In this document: positions 1 through 9,322 of the stretch, piece by piece | Numbering within the stretch: position 1 is the first letter of the stretch | Layout of the letters: every line of letters starts with the position of its first letter | Translations under genes and position numbers: made by a program | DNA from: Bacteroidota bacterium | GTDB lineage: Bacteria > Bacteroidota > Bacteroidia > UKL13-3 | Reading direction: 5' to 3' | Assembly (NCBI GenBank): GCA_040388375.1 | Contig: JAZKBU010000006.1 | Coordinates: 333,909-397,908, forward strand | DNA: 64,000 nucleotides | The notes under the pieces: generated by a model | Database searches by the model: none | What the model was told of the DNA's origin: nothing | What the model saw: only the letters and a program-made list of their open reading frames with translations

Positions 1-2
1 CC

Positions 3-416
3 AAAACAGAAACAGAAAACACCTATCAATACCAGTTTACTATAACGCAAAAAGAAATGAGTAGCTTACCTCGTTTTACTGGAGCTATATTTTGCCTCGT
101 TGATAATGGCTCGTTTAGTGCAGCCAGTTTTGAAGCTGCGTATTTAAAACACAAAGCCAATGCTATTGTTATTGGACAAGAAACAGCAGGCACCGAGTCC
201 GGATGTTTTGCTGTAAATACTCCTTTTTTAGAATTACCCAAAACAGGTAATTTTGTGCGTATACCACACTATAAGTTCCAACATCATTTACCCGTTGCCG
301 ATTCAGAAAGAGGTGTTTTGCCTAGTATTGAGACAACCATAACTTCACAAACAATTAATTCGAAAAATGATGAGGATTTAGATTTAATTTGGAACCTTAT
401 ATTTGAAAAAAATTAA
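3..416 (+). CDS. S41 family peptidase, C-terminal part (cut by window edge)
   Basis: The reading frame is open to the left edge, so only about the last 137 residues are visible. The stretch DNGSFSAASFEAAYL followed about 12 residues later by IGQETAGTESG looks like the catalytic core of S41 (C-terminal processing/tricorn type) serine peptidases, in which the Ser of the SFSA-type motif is the nucleophile. Proteins of this type in Bacteroidota are usually exported and carry an N-terminal domain that would lie outside the window. The catalytic Lys/Glu of the family cannot be assigned with certainty from this fragment. A lipoprotein gene follows 18 bases downstream on the same strand. Fold assignment is likely; substrate unknown. 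Confidence 0.7.
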   Translation, partial: KTETENTYQYQFTITQKEMSSLPRFTGAIFCLVDNGSFSAASFEAAYLKHKANAIVIGQETAGTESGCFAVNTPFLELPKTGNFVRIPHYKFQHHLPVADSERGVLPSIETTITSQTINSKNDEDLDLIWNLIFEKN

Positions 417-434
417 CGACTGATTATTTTAAGA

Positions 435-1094
435 ATGAGAAAAGGTTTTTACGCAATTGCTTTTTTACTGGTAACATTACAAGCTTGCGATAACGATGAA
501 ATAAGTAGAGATGCCGCAGGAGACAGTGTTTGGAAACACGAAGAAAAGGCAGCTAAAGATACATCCCTCCATTACAAGGGAATGAGTTACGATGAAATGA
601 AGCGCTTTGCCAAAGACGACACGGCTGCTGATTTTAAAAAAGTAAACATTCAGCGTGCGCTGAAACATAAATTCTCAAATCCCAACAGTAAAGATGAATT
701 TAAAGTAAAAATTATTGGCGATAAAATATACAATGCCAATATTGATTTTACCATTACAAACGAAGCAGGTGAAGAAATTTTTCACGATTATTTCCACGCC
801 AACAATGTATTGGAAAATGCATTTGACGGTGGAGGCCAATATGCTACCGATATAGAAAAAGAAGAGTACTTGCGTAAATGGATTTTTGAGTTTTTACATT
901 TAAATAAATTCAATGCGCCTGCTATTCATCCGGAAAGAGAATTTATTGCCGAACACAGCGACAAAACAGCTTGGGACGCTATTATTGCTGACCAAAGTGC
1001 CGTAGCGTTTGTGTATAGTAAACAAAAAAGCAGTCAAACCGAAATAGCATTTGATAAAGCAGCAAATAAAGTAGTAAAGTTTTACGAGTATTAA
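435..1094 (+). CDS. Hypothetical lipoprotein
   Basis: A 219-residue protein with an N-terminal signal sequence ending in a lipobox (VTLQAC), so Cys18 should be lipidated and the protein anchored in the outer or inner membrane. The residues after the Cys (DNDEIS) are acidic, as in many exported Bacteroidota lipoproteins. The rest is charged and mostly soluble, with no domain I recognise. It lies 18 bases after the S41 peptidase and 10 bases before the EVE-domain gene, so the three may share a transcript. Function unknown; lipoprotein assignment is from the lipobox. Confidence 0.7.
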   Translation: MRKGFYAIAFLLVTLQACDNDEISRDAAGDSVWKHEEKAAKDTSLHYKGMSYDEMKRFAKDDTAADFKKVNIQRALKHKFSNPNSKDEFKVKIIGDKIYNANIDFTITNEAGEEIFHDYFHANNVLENAFDGGGQYATDIEKEEYLRKWIFEFLHLNKFNAPAIHPEREFIAEHSDKTAWDAIIADQSAVAFVYSKQKSSQTEIAFDKAANKVVKFYEY

Positions 1095-1104
1095 GCACAC
1101 ACAC

Positions 1105-1509
1105 ATGAAACATTGGTTAGTAAAATCAGAGCCATTTAAATACAGTTGGGAACAATTTGAAAAAGATGGAAAAACATTTTGGGATGGTGTAAGGAATTAC
1201 CAGGCACGCAACAATCTCAGAACCATGAAAAAAGGTGATTTAGTGTTTTGGTACCATAGCAACGAAGGCAAAGAAATAGTAGGTATAGCCAAGGTAGTAA
1301 AAGAACATTACCAAGACCCGACCACTGACGATAAAAATTGGGTAGTGGTGGATTTAGCTCCGTTTAAAAAACTAAAAAAACCAGTAACGCTGGAGCAAAT
1401 TAAAGCTGATGAAAAGTTACAAAATATTGGCTTGGTAAGACAAGGCAGGCTCTCCGTAATGGAAATACAAAAAGAAGAGTTTGACTATATACTACTGTTG
1501 GCTAAATAA
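1105..1509 (+). CDS. EVE domain-containing protein
   Basis: A 134-residue protein that begins KHWLVKSEPFKYSWEQF and contains FWDGVRNYQARNNLR and GDLVFWYHS, the typical landmarks of stand-alone EVE-domain proteins (thymocyte nuclear protein 1/YTH-like fold). Its length fits the single-domain family. EVE domains are PUA-superfamily modules thought to bind modified bases in RNA or DNA; the ligand of this one cannot be read from sequence. The family ending RLSVMEI, in which the conserved RQ(G/S)RLSV stretch is intact, is present near residues 112-121. Start is the ATG 10 bases after the preceding gene. Confidence 0.9.
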   Translation: MKHWLVKSEPFKYSWEQFEKDGKTFWDGVRNYQARNNLRTMKKGDLVFWYHSNEGKEIVGIAKVVKEHYQDPTTDDKNWVVVDLAPFKKLKKPVTLEQIKADEKLQNIGLVRQGRLSVMEIQKEEFDYILLLAK

Positions 1510-1682
1510 TTAAACGCCCTTTATCGCTTTACATTTATTCGTTTTCTGCCCGTGGTTGGTGTCCTCCCCAACCCACACACACATGCTATCACTTTTACCC
1601 TTGGGTTACCGCCTCTAGTGCACAAACTAAAGCTTATCAGGACACTACCGTTAAGCTATCCACATTCCTCTTAAAAATACTT

Positions 1683-1712
1683 TTGACCAACCGAGGCTAA
1701 ATACTATATTTG
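1683..1712 (+). promoter_or_regulatory. Promoter of lpxC/fabZ
   Basis: TTG at 1683-1685, 19 bases, then TATATTTG at 1705-1712, an exact match to the Bacteroidota TTG/TAnnTTTG layout. Transcription would start near 1719, which leaves a leader of about 48 bases before the ATG at 1767. The leader holds a small inverted repeat (AGCTAC 1731-1736 with GTAGCT 1746-1751). Confidence 0.75.
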
Positions 1713-1766
1713 AGCCCTAATTTTAAAAAAAGCTACCCTATCGGAGTAGCTGAAAATCAGCAAAGA

Positions 1767-3152
1767 ATGAAACAAACAACCATAAAAAGTGCGGTAAGTT
1801 TAAGTGGTGTAGGACTACATACAGGTCAGGAGGTTACCATGACTTTTAATCCGGCTCCGGAAAACTACGGTATTAAATTTCAACGAATTGATTTACCAAA
1901 CAAACCAATAATTGATGCCGATGTTGACAACGTAACTGATTTAAGCAGAGGTACCACATTAGAACAAAATGGAGGTAAAGTAAACACAGTAGAGCATGTA
2001 ATGGCTTCGTTAGCTGGTTTAGAAATAGACAACTGTTTAGTACATATTGATGCAGACGAAACACCCATTATGGATGGTAGTTCGCAATACTTTATTAAAG
2101 CACTTAAAGAAGTAGGTATATTAGAACAAAATGCAGAACGCGAATATTTCACCCTGCCATCTAATATTTATTATACCGAAGAAGACAGACAAGTAGAAAT
2201 GATAGCCATGCCTTTAGACGATTATCGCCTGACAGTAATGGTTGATTACAACTCACCGGTATTAGGTAGCCAGCATGCTTCAATTACCAGCTTAAAAGAG
2301 TTTGAATCAGAAATATCATCGTGTCGTACTTTCTGCTTTTTACACGAGTTAGAAATGCTATACAACAACAACTTAATCAGAGGTGGCGATTTAAACAACG
2401 CCATTGTAATTGTTGATAGAATAATACAAGACGATGAACTGGAACATTTGGCTAAAATGTTTAACAAGCCAAAAGTAGAAGTAAAAAAAGAAGGCATTTT
2501 AAACAATGTTGATTTACGTTTTCACAATGAGCCTGCTCGTCATAAACTATTGGATTTAGTTGGCGATTTGGCTTTAATCGGTACACCCATTAAAGCACAG
2601 ATTATGGCAGCTCGCCCCGGGCATGCAGCCAATATAGCTTTTGGTAAAAAAATAAAAGCATTAATTAAAAAAACACGTAGTCAGGTAAACGTTCCTAAAT
2701 ACGATCCAAATAAAATACCTTTATACAACACACAGGATATTGCAAAAATGCTTCCACATAGAAGTCCGTTTTTGCTGGTAGACAAAGTGCTTGAAATGGG
2801 TAAAAGCTATTTAACAGCAGTAAAAAATGTAACCTTTAACGAGCCGTTTTTCCCTGGCCATTTTCCTGGCAACCCGGTTATGCCTGGTGTATTAATTATT
2901 GAAGCTATGGCACAAGCAGGTGGCGTTTTGGTTCTATCGCAAGTAGAAGACCCTGAAAACTACAACACCTACTTTATGAAAATAGACAATGCTAAGTTTA
3001 AAGATAAAGTAGTACCGGGAGATACTTTGGTATTCAGGTTAGACTTAATTGCTCCGGTAAGAAGAGGTGTATGTGTAATGAAGGCATCAGCGTTTGTAGG
3101 AGAAAAGCTAGTGTGCGAGGCAGAATTGATGGCACAGGTAATAAAAAAATAA
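1767..3152 (+). CDS. lpxC/fabZ: Bifunctional UDP-3-O-acyl-GlcNAc deacetylase / 3-hydroxyacyl-ACP dehydratase
   Basis: A 461-residue fusion that performs the committed deacetylation of lipid A synthesis (LpxC) and dehydration of 3-hydroxyacyl-ACP in fatty acid synthesis (FabZ). The LpxC half (about 1-300) shows SGVGLHTG near the start, EHVMASL and HKLLDLVGD, which hold the zinc-binding His and Asp residues. The FabZ half (about 315-461) shows [22 protein letters not shown] with the catalytic His, and IIEAMAQ with the catalytic Glu. The fusion is normal for Bacteroidota. An in-frame TTG at 1710 lies inside the -7 promoter box, so the ATG at 1767 is the start. lpxA follows after 76 bases. Confidence 0.97.
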   Translation: MKQTTIKSAVSLSGVGLHTGQEVTMTFNPAPENYGIKFQRIDLPNKPIIDADVDNVTDLSRGTTLEQNGGKVNTVEHVMASLAGLEIDNCLVHIDADETPIMDGSSQYFIKALKEVGILEQNAEREYFTLPSNIYYTEEDRQVEMIAMPLDDYRLTVMVDYNSPVLGSQHASITSLKEFESEISSCRTFCFLHELEMLYNNNLIRGGDLNNAIVIVDRIIQDDELEHLAKMFNKPKVEVKKEGILNNVDLRFHNEPARHKLLDLVGDLALIGTPIKAQIMAARPGHAANIAFGKKIKALIKKTRSQVNVPKYDPNKIPLYNTQDIAKMLPHRSPFLLVDKVLEMGKSYLTAVKNVTFNEPFFPGHFPGNPVMPGVLIIEAMAQAGGVLVLSQVEDPENYNTYFMKIDNAKFKDKVVPGDTLVFRLDLIAPVRRGVCVMKASAFVGEKLVCEAELMAQVIKK

Positions 3153-3228
3153 AATAAACAGAAACAAAATTTAGAAGGGCAAAAGACTATCTCCTCACAC
3201 CAGAAAGCCAATAGCCATTAGCTTATAT

Positions 3229-4014
3229 ATGATATCAAACCTAGCACAAATAGACACCAGAGCCAAAATTGGCGCTAACGTAGTAATAGGCCCTTTTACT
3301 ACCATTTACGATAATGTGGAAATAGGCGAGGGAACCGAAATAGGAACCAACGTAACCATATATCCGGGTGCACGCATAGGCAAAAATTGTAAAATATTTC
3401 CGGGTGCCGTTATTAGTGCAGTACCACAAGATTTAAAATTTGTAGGTGAAGAAACCTTTGCCATTATTGGCGACAATACAACTATCAGAGAATGTGTAAC
3501 CATAAACCGTGGTACAAAAGATAAATTTAAAACAGAAGTAGGCAGCAATTGCTTATTAATGGCTTATGTGCATTTAGCACACGATTGTATTATAGGCAGC
3601 AACGTAATTATAGCCAATGGCGTGCAAGTAGCGGGCCATGTAAACATTGCCGACTTTGCTCGTATTGGCGGACTTTCAGCCATACACCAGTTTGTAAAAA
3701 TAGGACGTAACGTAATGATTGAAGGTGGTAGTATGGTTACTAAAGATATTCCACCTTATGTAATTGCAGGTCGTTACCCGGTAAGTTACGAAGGCGTTAA
3801 CTCAATAGGTTTAAAACGAAATGGCTTTACTCAGGAAGAAGTAAATACCATACAAGATACTTATAGAATTATTTTTATTCATAACAACAACGTAAGCAAA
3901 GGTATTAACCAAGTAGAAGATGCAATTAAACCATCCGTATTACGTGATGAAATTTTAGAGTTTATCAGAACCTCAGAAAGAGGTGTAATGAAAGGCTTTA
4001 ACAAAGGTAAATAA
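3229..4014 (+). CDS. lpxA: Acyl-ACP--UDP-N-acetylglucosamine O-acyltransferase
   Basis: Cytoplasmic enzyme of the first step of lipid A synthesis: transfers a 3-hydroxyacyl chain from ACP to UDP-GlcNAc. The 261-residue length matches the family. Residues 1-185 are hexapeptide repeats of the left-handed beta helix (for example IGANVVIGPF, IGEGTEIGTNV), with the catalytic His at about 118 in the motif HLAHDC. The helical C-terminal domain follows. It sits directly behind lpxC/fabZ and is probably cotranscribed; lpxB is about 12 kb away at 15979. A strong hairpin terminator lies just past the stop codon. Confidence 0.97.
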   Translation: MISNLAQIDTRAKIGANVVIGPFTTIYDNVEIGEGTEIGTNVTIYPGARIGKNCKIFPGAVISAVPQDLKFVGEETFAIIGDNTTIRECVTINRGTKDKFKTEVGSNCLLMAYVHLAHDCIIGSNVIIANGVQVAGHVNIADFARIGGLSAIHQFVKIGRNVMIEGGSMVTKDIPPYVIAGRYPVSYEGVNSIGLKRNGFTQEEVNTIQDTYRIIFIHNNNVSKGINQVEDAIKPSVLRDEILEFIRTSERGVMKGFNKGK

Positions 4015-4036
4015 GCCCATTCATTATCATATTATC

Positions 4037-4070
4037 AAAAAAAGAGGTGCTGCATAGCACCTCTTTTTTG
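4037..4070. terminator. Bidirectional terminator, lpxA / uvrB
   Basis: AGAGGTGCT (4043-4051), loop GCAT, AGCACCTCT (4056-4064), flanked by an A run on the left and a T run on the right. The stem is perfect and sits between converging genes, so it can serve both strands. Confidence 0.9.
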
Positions 4071-4097
4071 TTTTAGCAGTGTTGCTTAAAAACATTA

Positions 4098-6131
4098 TTA
4101 AGCAAGTTCTTCTAATCTTTTTTGTAAAGCAAACATTTCATCGCGCAAGCGGGCTGCTTCCATAAAGTCCATGTCTTTGGCTGCCTTTTGCATACGTTTT
4201 TGCGTTTCTGCAGCCATTTTCTCTAATTTAGGCTTACTTAAATATTCTACAATTGGATCGGCTGCTATATTAAACTCTTCAGGCTCTACATAAGCTTTTG
4301 GCTCCGGAGCTAAAATAGTTCGCGCATCTGCCAATTCTGTTTGTTTTAATATTTCCTCACGCGAACGTTTAATCGTTCTAGGTGTAATCCCATGTAAAGT
4401 ATTATAAGCTATTTGCTTTTCCCTTCTTCTATCCGTTTCGTTAATAGTACGCTGCATACTATCCGTCATTTTATCAGCATACATAATTACCTTACCCCTA
4501 TCGTTACGTGCTGCCCTACCAATGGTTTGAGTCAATGATTTATCGTTGCGTAAAAACCCTTCCTTATCCGCATCCATAATGGCCACCAAACTTACTTCAG
4601 GTAAATCCAATCCTTCGCGCAATAAGTTTACGCCAATTAATACATCAAATACACCTAAACGCAAATCGCGGAGTATTTCTACCCTGTCTAACGTTTTTAT
4701 TTCACTATGAATATAACGGCATTTTATATTAAGCTTACTCATGTACTTACTTAATTCTTCAGCCATACGTTTGGTTAAAGTAGTAACCAAAATTCTATCG
4801 CCCATTTTTATGCGTTCATCAATTTCATCCAATAAATCATCTACCTGATTTAAACACGGGCGCACTTCAATGGTTGGATCCAATAAACCTGTTGGGCGAA
4901 TAATCTGTTCTACCACTACTCCTTCTGCCTGACGTATTTCATACTCTGCAGGAGTTGCACTTACATAAACCGTTTGGCCTATCATACTTTCAAATTCATT
5001 AAACTGCAATGGTCTGTTATCCATAGCCGATGGCAATCTAAAACCATATTCTACCAGATTTTGTTTCCTGCTTCTATCGCCACCGTACATTGCTCGTACC
5101 TGCGGAATACTCACATGGCTTTCATCCACCATTAAAACAAAATCTTTCGGAAAATAATCTAAAATACAAAAAGGTCTATCACCAGGCTTACGCTTATCCA
5201 TATACCTGCTGTAATTTTCTATACCACTACAATAACCCAGTTCACGCATCATTTCTAAATCAAAATTGGTACGTTCTTCCAAACGTTTTGCTTCCAAATG
5301 TTTTCCTATCGATTTAAAATATTCAATCTGCGCGACCAAATCATCTTGGATTTCGTACATGGCTTCATGCAACTGCTCTTTGGGCGTTACATAAATATTA
5401 GCTGGGAAAATAGCAATATCAGTCATTGACTCTTGTTTTTTTCCGCTAACAGGGTCTATTACATCAATACTTTCAATTTCATTTCCAAAAAACGAAATAC
5501 GAAAAGCAAAATCAGCATAAGCCGGATATACATCTAAAATATCACCTTTAACCCTAAAATTTCCCCTGTTAAAATCTGCTGTTGTGCGGCTATACAATGA
5601 ATCAACTAAAGCATACAATACCGTATTGCGTACTATTTTTTGCCCCACATGCAAACGCACTATACTACTTTCATAATCCTTTGGATTACCGGCACCATAA
5701 ATACAACTAACCGAAGCTACCACCAATACATCTCTCCTGCCGGAAAGTAAAGCCGAAGTAGTAGAAAGACGCATCTTTTCTATTTCTTCATTAATAGCTA
5801 AATCCTTTTCAATATAAGTATTACTTGAAGGGATAAAAGCCTCAGGTTGATAATAATCGTAATACGAAACAAAATACTCAATTCTGTTTTCAGGAAAAAA
5901 CTGTTTAAACTCGCTATACAATTGAGCAACCAATGTTTTATTATGGCTCAATATTAAAGTAGGTCGTTGTATTTGTGCTATTACATTGGCCATGGTAAAT
6001 GTTTTACCACTACCAGTAACACCCAATAAAACCTGGCTTTTATCGCCACGATTCAACCCCTCTACCAATGATTTGATAGCGCTTGGCTGGTCGCCAGTTG
6101 GCAAATATTCGCTTGTTAACTTAAATTCCAC
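4098..6131 (-). CDS. uvrB: Excinuclease ABC subunit B
   Basis: The damage-verification helicase of nucleotide excision repair, which takes over DNA from UvrA and recruits UvrC. The 677-residue protein has Walker A GVTGSGKT at 37-44, the beta-hairpin region YYDYYQPEAFIP, the helicase motif DESHVSIPQVRAMY, helicase motif VI-like QTIGRAARN, and a C-terminal UVR motif (about 640-675) that contacts UvrC. Length and motif order are normal. It stands alone on the minus strand between lpxA and a TPR lipoprotein gene. No convincing promoter was seen in the 263 bases upstream; a CAAATTTA at 6136 lies too close to the start to serve. Confidence 0.98.
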   Translation of the reverse strand: MEFKLTSEYLPTGDQPSAIKSLVEGLNRGDKSQVLLGVTGSGKTFTMANVIAQIQRPTLILSHNKTLVAQLYSEFKQFFPENRIEYFVSYYDYYQPEAFIPSSNTYIEKDLAINEEIEKMRLSTTSALLSGRRDVLVVASVSCIYGAGNPKDYESSIVRLHVGQKIVRNTVLYALVDSLYSRTTADFNRGNFRVKGDILDVYPAYADFAFRISFFGNEIESIDVIDPVSGKKQESMTDIAIFPANIYVTPKEQLHEAMYEIQDDLVAQIEYFKSIGKHLEAKRLEERTNFDLEMMRELGYCSGIENYSRYMDKRKPGDRPFCILDYFPKDFVLMVDESHVSIPQVRAMYGGDRSRKQNLVEYGFRLPSAMDNRPLQFNEFESMIGQTVYVSATPAEYEIRQAEGVVVEQIIRPTGLLDPTIEVRPCLNQVDDLLDEIDERIKMGDRILVTTLTKRMAEELSKYMSKLNIKCRYIHSEIKTLDRVEILRDLRLGVFDVLIGVNLLREGLDLPEVSLVAIMDADKEGFLRNDKSLTQTIGRAARNDRGKVIMYADKMTDSMQRTINETDRRREKQIAYNTLHGITPRTIKRSREEILKQTELADARTILAPEPKAYVEPEEFNIAADPIVEYLSKPKLEKMAAETQKRMQKAAKDMDFMEAARLRDEMFALQKRLEELA

Positions 6132-6341
6132 GTTACAAATTTATAGTATTTTAATGTTTGTGGGAGAAATAGATTTTGTAAAAAATAGTTCCTCCATTTA
6201 TAGCTATCAAATACAATTTACAATAGCCTTTTAACAAAGTGAAATATTGTAAATAATTATTATAAAGGCTTCAAGCGCATGAATAGCTTTACTTTCTATA
6301 AAACTAAACTGGTAACATACCCATGTGCTTAAATTAAACAA

Positions 6342-6370
6342 TTGTAGTATTCATAAGTTTACTTTCTTTG
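6342..6370 (+). promoter_or_regulatory. Possible promoter of the TPR lipoprotein gene
   Basis: TTG at 6342-6344, 18 bases, then TTTCTTTG at 6363-6370, which lacks the A at the second position of TAnnTTTG. Weaker than the other promoters listed here, but correctly placed 24 bases before the ATG. Confidence 0.4.
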
Positions 6371-6394
6371 TGCTATTAAAAAATTATTAGTTTT

Positions 6395-6901
6395 ATGAGA
6401 GTAGCCTATTTATTAATTTTAGCTGTTTTATTAGTTGCGGCTTGTAAATCGCCAAGAGAGAAAAAAATAGATTATATAAACAGTTTAGAAGCCAGTGACA
6501 GTGCTTACAATTTAAACCAGATGACAGAATTGTATTGGAATTACATTGATTATGCCGATAAATATCCGGACGATTTAAGAACACCTGAATACCTAATTAA
6601 AGCCGCTCAAAGAAGCAGTTCATTAAATAAAGCAGAAGAAGGTATTCGTTTACTGGAAAGACTATTAAAAACCTACCCAAGCTCTAAATTTTGTGAACAG
6701 GCTCTATTTACCATGGCCTTTAGTTACGAGAACAACTTAAACGACTTTGATAAAGCACGCAAATATTATACAGAGTTTTTGCAGAAATATCCTAAAAGTG
6801 AACTGGCTGAAGATGCTAAACTATCGCTTGATGCGTTGGGGAAATCACCGGAAGAGTTTTTAGAATCTATTCAAAAAGACAGCACCTTTGATAAAAACTA
6901 G
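6395..6901 (+). CDS. TPR-containing lipoprotein
   Basis: A 168-residue protein with a signal sequence and lipobox (LLVAAC, Cys17), then helical tetratricopeptide-like repeats between about 50 and 145: APxYLIKAAQ-type helices, LLERLLKTYPSSKF, ARKYYTEFLQKYPKSELA. The pattern K-YP-S/D at the end of each repeat resembles BamD/YbgF-type outer-membrane-associated lipoproteins, but it is shorter than BamD and I would not assign it to the BAM complex. It overlaps by four bases the end of the converging cdaA gene, with a shared CTAG holding both stop codons, so there is no room for a separate terminator. Confidence 0.75.
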   Translation: MRVAYLLILAVLLVAACKSPREKKIDYINSLEASDSAYNLNQMTELYWNYIDYADKYPDDLRTPEYLIKAAQRSSSLNKAEEGIRLLERLLKTYPSSKFCEQALFTMAFSYENNLNDFDKARKYYTEFLQKYPKSELAEDAKLSLDALGKSPEEFLESIQKDSTFDKN

Positions 6902-7692
6902 TGAGATGGCTGCAACTCGATATTCAACAAATCAATGAGTTGTTCCCTATCAATAGCCTCTTTTATTTTACCCTCTTTAACAAAACTGATATACCCCCTT
7001 TCCTCGCTTATAACTAAGCAAATAGCATCCGTTTGCTCCGTTATACCAATGGCTGAAAGGTGGCGCAATCCATATTTGTTAATCATATCAGGATTATCAC
7101 TAACAGGTAAAACACAATTAACAGCCTTTATTCTTCCTTTAGCTATAATCATAGCGCCATCATGCAAAGGACTATTTTTATTAAAAATACTCAATATTAA
7201 CCTACGGCTCAAATGAGCATCAATAGCTTCGCCACTGGCAGCCAAAAACCTCATTTCACTTGTTTTAGGAAATATAATAATAGCGCCCGTATGCGTCTCG
7301 GCCAACGCCTGACAAGCATCTACAATGTCCGCAAAATCAACAGTTATGTTTTCATCTAATTTCCATTTCCATGGAAAAATATGCCACCAGCGTTTATTCT
7401 CACCCAAAAAGGAACGCCTGCCTATAATCAATAAAAATTTTCTGATTTCCTGTTGAAATACAATCAATACCGCCACTACACCAAACTGTGCAAAACCACC
7501 TAAAATGGTTTCTAACAAAGGCATTTCAAAATATTTAACTACCCACCAAAATGCATACAGTGTGAGCAGGCCAATCATAATATTAAACGCCAAACTTCCT
7601 TTCAGCCTTACAAACAATTGCCAGCTAAATAATAGCACCAGCAATATATCCACTAGGTTAATCCAACTAAATTTATAGCTTAAAATATCCAT
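6898..7692 (-). CDS. cdaA: Diadenylate cyclase (CdaA/DacA type)
   Basis: Membrane-bound enzyme that makes the second messenger c-di-AMP from two ATP. Three membrane helices fill about residues 10-90; the DAC catalytic domain follows, with the DGA motif at 178-180 in PLHDGAMII. The second catalytic motif, normally RHR, reads RHL (210-212) in GLRHLSAIGI, an unusual change. The 264-residue length is typical of CdaA. It follows folP by 59 bases on the same strand, the common Bacteroidota order folP-cdaA. No CdaR-like regulator is present. Family is sure; full activity is less sure because of the motif change. Confidence 0.93.
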   Translation of the reverse strand: MDILSYKFSWINLVDILLVLLFSWQLFVRLKGSLAFNIMIGLLTLYAFWWVVKYFEMPLLETILGGFAQFGVVAVLIVFQQEIRKFLLIIGRRSFLGENKRWWHIFPWKWKLDENITVDFADIVDACQALAETHTGAIIIFPKTSEMRFLAASGEAIDAHLSRRLILSIFNKNSPLHDGAMIIAKGRIKAVNCVLPVSDNPDMINKYGLRHLSAIGITEQTDAICLVISEERGYISFVKEGKIKEAIDREQLIDLLNIELQPSH

Positions 7693-7751
7693 GTCGCAAC
7701 TGCGATTATATTACTTTTTTTACTTTTTCCCGCAAATAAGCCTTTATACAA

Positions 7752-8609
7752 CTAGTTATCAGCTTCTTGCCCCATCAATCGGTTGTAAATATTAACACAT
7801 TCCATGGCTTCCTTCACATCATGTACCCTTAAAATATTGGCTCCATGCATCAAAGCAATTGTATTCGCTACTGTTGTTCCATTCAAAGCATTTGCAGCCT
7901 CCTCATTAATTACCTTTTGAATCATTTTTTTGCGCGACATACCTGCCAATATTGGCAAACCCAATATTTCAAATTGCTTGAGTTTGTTTAACAATTCGTA
8001 GTTATGAGCTAGATTCTTGCCAAAACCAAAACCCGAATCAACAATTAAATCAGCCACACCTTGTTGTCTTAAATAATTAATTTTAGGGACAAAATAGTCA
8101 ATAATATCAAGCACTACATTGCTGTAAGTTGGTTTTAACTGCATGGTTTTACTATTGCCTTGCTTATGCATCATTATATAAGGTACCTTACATTCCACCA
8201 CTACATTAAACATATCAACATCATCATCTCCGGCCGACACATCATTAATAATACTCACTCCGGCTAAAACAGCTTGTTTAGCCACTTGTGCATGAAAAGT
8301 ATCAATAGAAAAAACTGCTTGAGGAAACTGTTTAACCAATGCTTCAATAATAGGAATAGCTACAGCTAATTCTTTCTCTGCCTCAATTATATCAGCACCC
8401 GGCCTTGTTGATTGCGCTCCGATATCAATAATAGTAGCCCCTTCCTGTAGCATTTTTTCAGTTTGAAAAATAGCCGCATCTAACCTATTATGTTTACCTC
8501 CATCAAAAAAACTATCCGCTGTAATGTTTAAAATTCCCATTACAATTGGTTTTTCAATGCTTATAAGCCTTCCCTTACAATTAATATATTTTTTAGTTTG
8601 CAATGTCAA
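7752..8609 (-). CDS. folP: Dihydropteroate synthase
   Basis: Condenses p-aminobenzoate with dihydropterin pyrophosphate in folate synthesis; the target of sulfonamides. The 285-residue protein has the family signatures MGILNITADSFFDGG (24-38), IDIGAQSTRPGA, SIDTF and a C-terminal LRVHDV loop that binds the pterin diphosphate. It is a TIM-barrel cytoplasmic enzyme. Its neighbour downstream is cdaA, a linkage usual in this phylum. The start at 8609 gives a normal N-terminus. The upstream gene is divergent with 120 bases between; no strong promoter for folP could be fixed there. Confidence 0.96.
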   Translation of the reverse strand: MTLQTKKYINCKGRLISIEKPIVMGILNITADSFFDGGKHNRLDAAIFQTEKMLQEGATIIDIGAQSTRPGADIIEAEKELAVAIPIIEALVKQFPQAVFSIDTFHAQVAKQAVLAGVSIINDVSAGDDDVDMFNVVVECKVPYIMMHKQGNSKTMQLKPTYSNVVLDIIDYFVPKINYLRQQGVADLIVDSGFGFGKNLAHNYELLNKLKQFEILGLPILAGMSRKKMIQKVINEEAANALNGTTVANTIALMHGANILRVHDVKEAMECVNIYNRLMGQEADN

Positions 8610-8729
8610 TACCCTGTTTATTTTTGTGCAATATTAAGTAGGTTTAGCTTATTAGTGATAAGTAATTTATAATATACCATTCTATCACACCAAAAAGGTA
8701 TAAGCATAACTGAAACTGTAAAACATTAT

Positions 8730-9290
8730 ATGAGCAAAACAGCTATCCAATACGATTCAGTTATAAAAAATTGCAGAACCGTTTTTATCAATAAAAACCA
8801 TGACTATGGAACTTCATGGCGCATTATGCGCATTAGCAGTATCATTGATCAGATATATATTAAAGCAACACGCATCCGGACCATTGAAGAAAAAGGCACC
8901 ATGAAAGTAGATGAGGGTATAGAACCTGAATTTATGGGTATTATTAACTACTGTGTAATGGGTTTAATTCAACTGGATTTGGTTAACGATAAAAATATGG
9001 ATTTAGAAAGTTCATTTTTAACCAATTTATATGACAAGCATATAGCCAATACAAAAGCTTTAATGGAAGAAAAAAACCACGATTATGGCGAAGTATGGCG
9101 CGACATGTTAGTTACCACTTTTACTGATATGTTGCTTATGCGTATACAGCGCATGAAACAAATACTGGAAAACAAAGGAAAAACGATAGCCAGTGAAGGC
9201 ATAGAAAGCAACTTGCAAGACATGATCAATTATTCTGTTTTTGCTTTAATACAATTATCAGAACAGAATAATTCAAGTAGTAAAAACTAA
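8730..9290 (+). CDS. Tandem DUF1599 domain protein
   Basis: A 186-residue cytoplasmic protein made of two similar halves. Each has the motif NHDYG..WR (residues 23-31 and 116-124), then a helix with an R-I/M-R/K pattern, an EGIE segment (62-65 and 156-159), and a closing INYxVxxLIQL (72-82 and 166-176). This matches DUF1599, a family linked by name with nucleotide-modification associated domains; the biochemical role is not established. The gene is usual next to folP and the DoxX-like gene in Bacteroidota. It starts a short operon with the BT_3928-type gene 32 bases downstream. Confidence 0.85.
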   Translation: MSKTAIQYDSVIKNCRTVFINKNHDYGTSWRIMRISSIIDQIYIKATRIRTIEEKGTMKVDEGIEPEFMGIINYCVMGLIQLDLVNDKNMDLESSFLTNLYDKHIANTKALMEEKNHDYGEVWRDMLVTTFTDMLLMRIQRMKQILENKGKTIASEGIESNLQDMINYSVFALIQLSEQNNSSSKN

Positions 9291-9322
9291 TTCATCCATA
9301 CAATTAAAAACAATACAATAGC

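Noticed and set aside
1710..1766. Upstream TTG start for lpxC/fabZ
   Set aside because: Overlaps the -7 promoter box, and the extra 19 residues are unlike the family; ATG at 1767 fits.
6136..6143. CAAATTTA as the -7 box of uvrB
   Set aside because: It lies only five bases before the ATG, so transcription would start inside the gene, and there is no TTG at the right distance.
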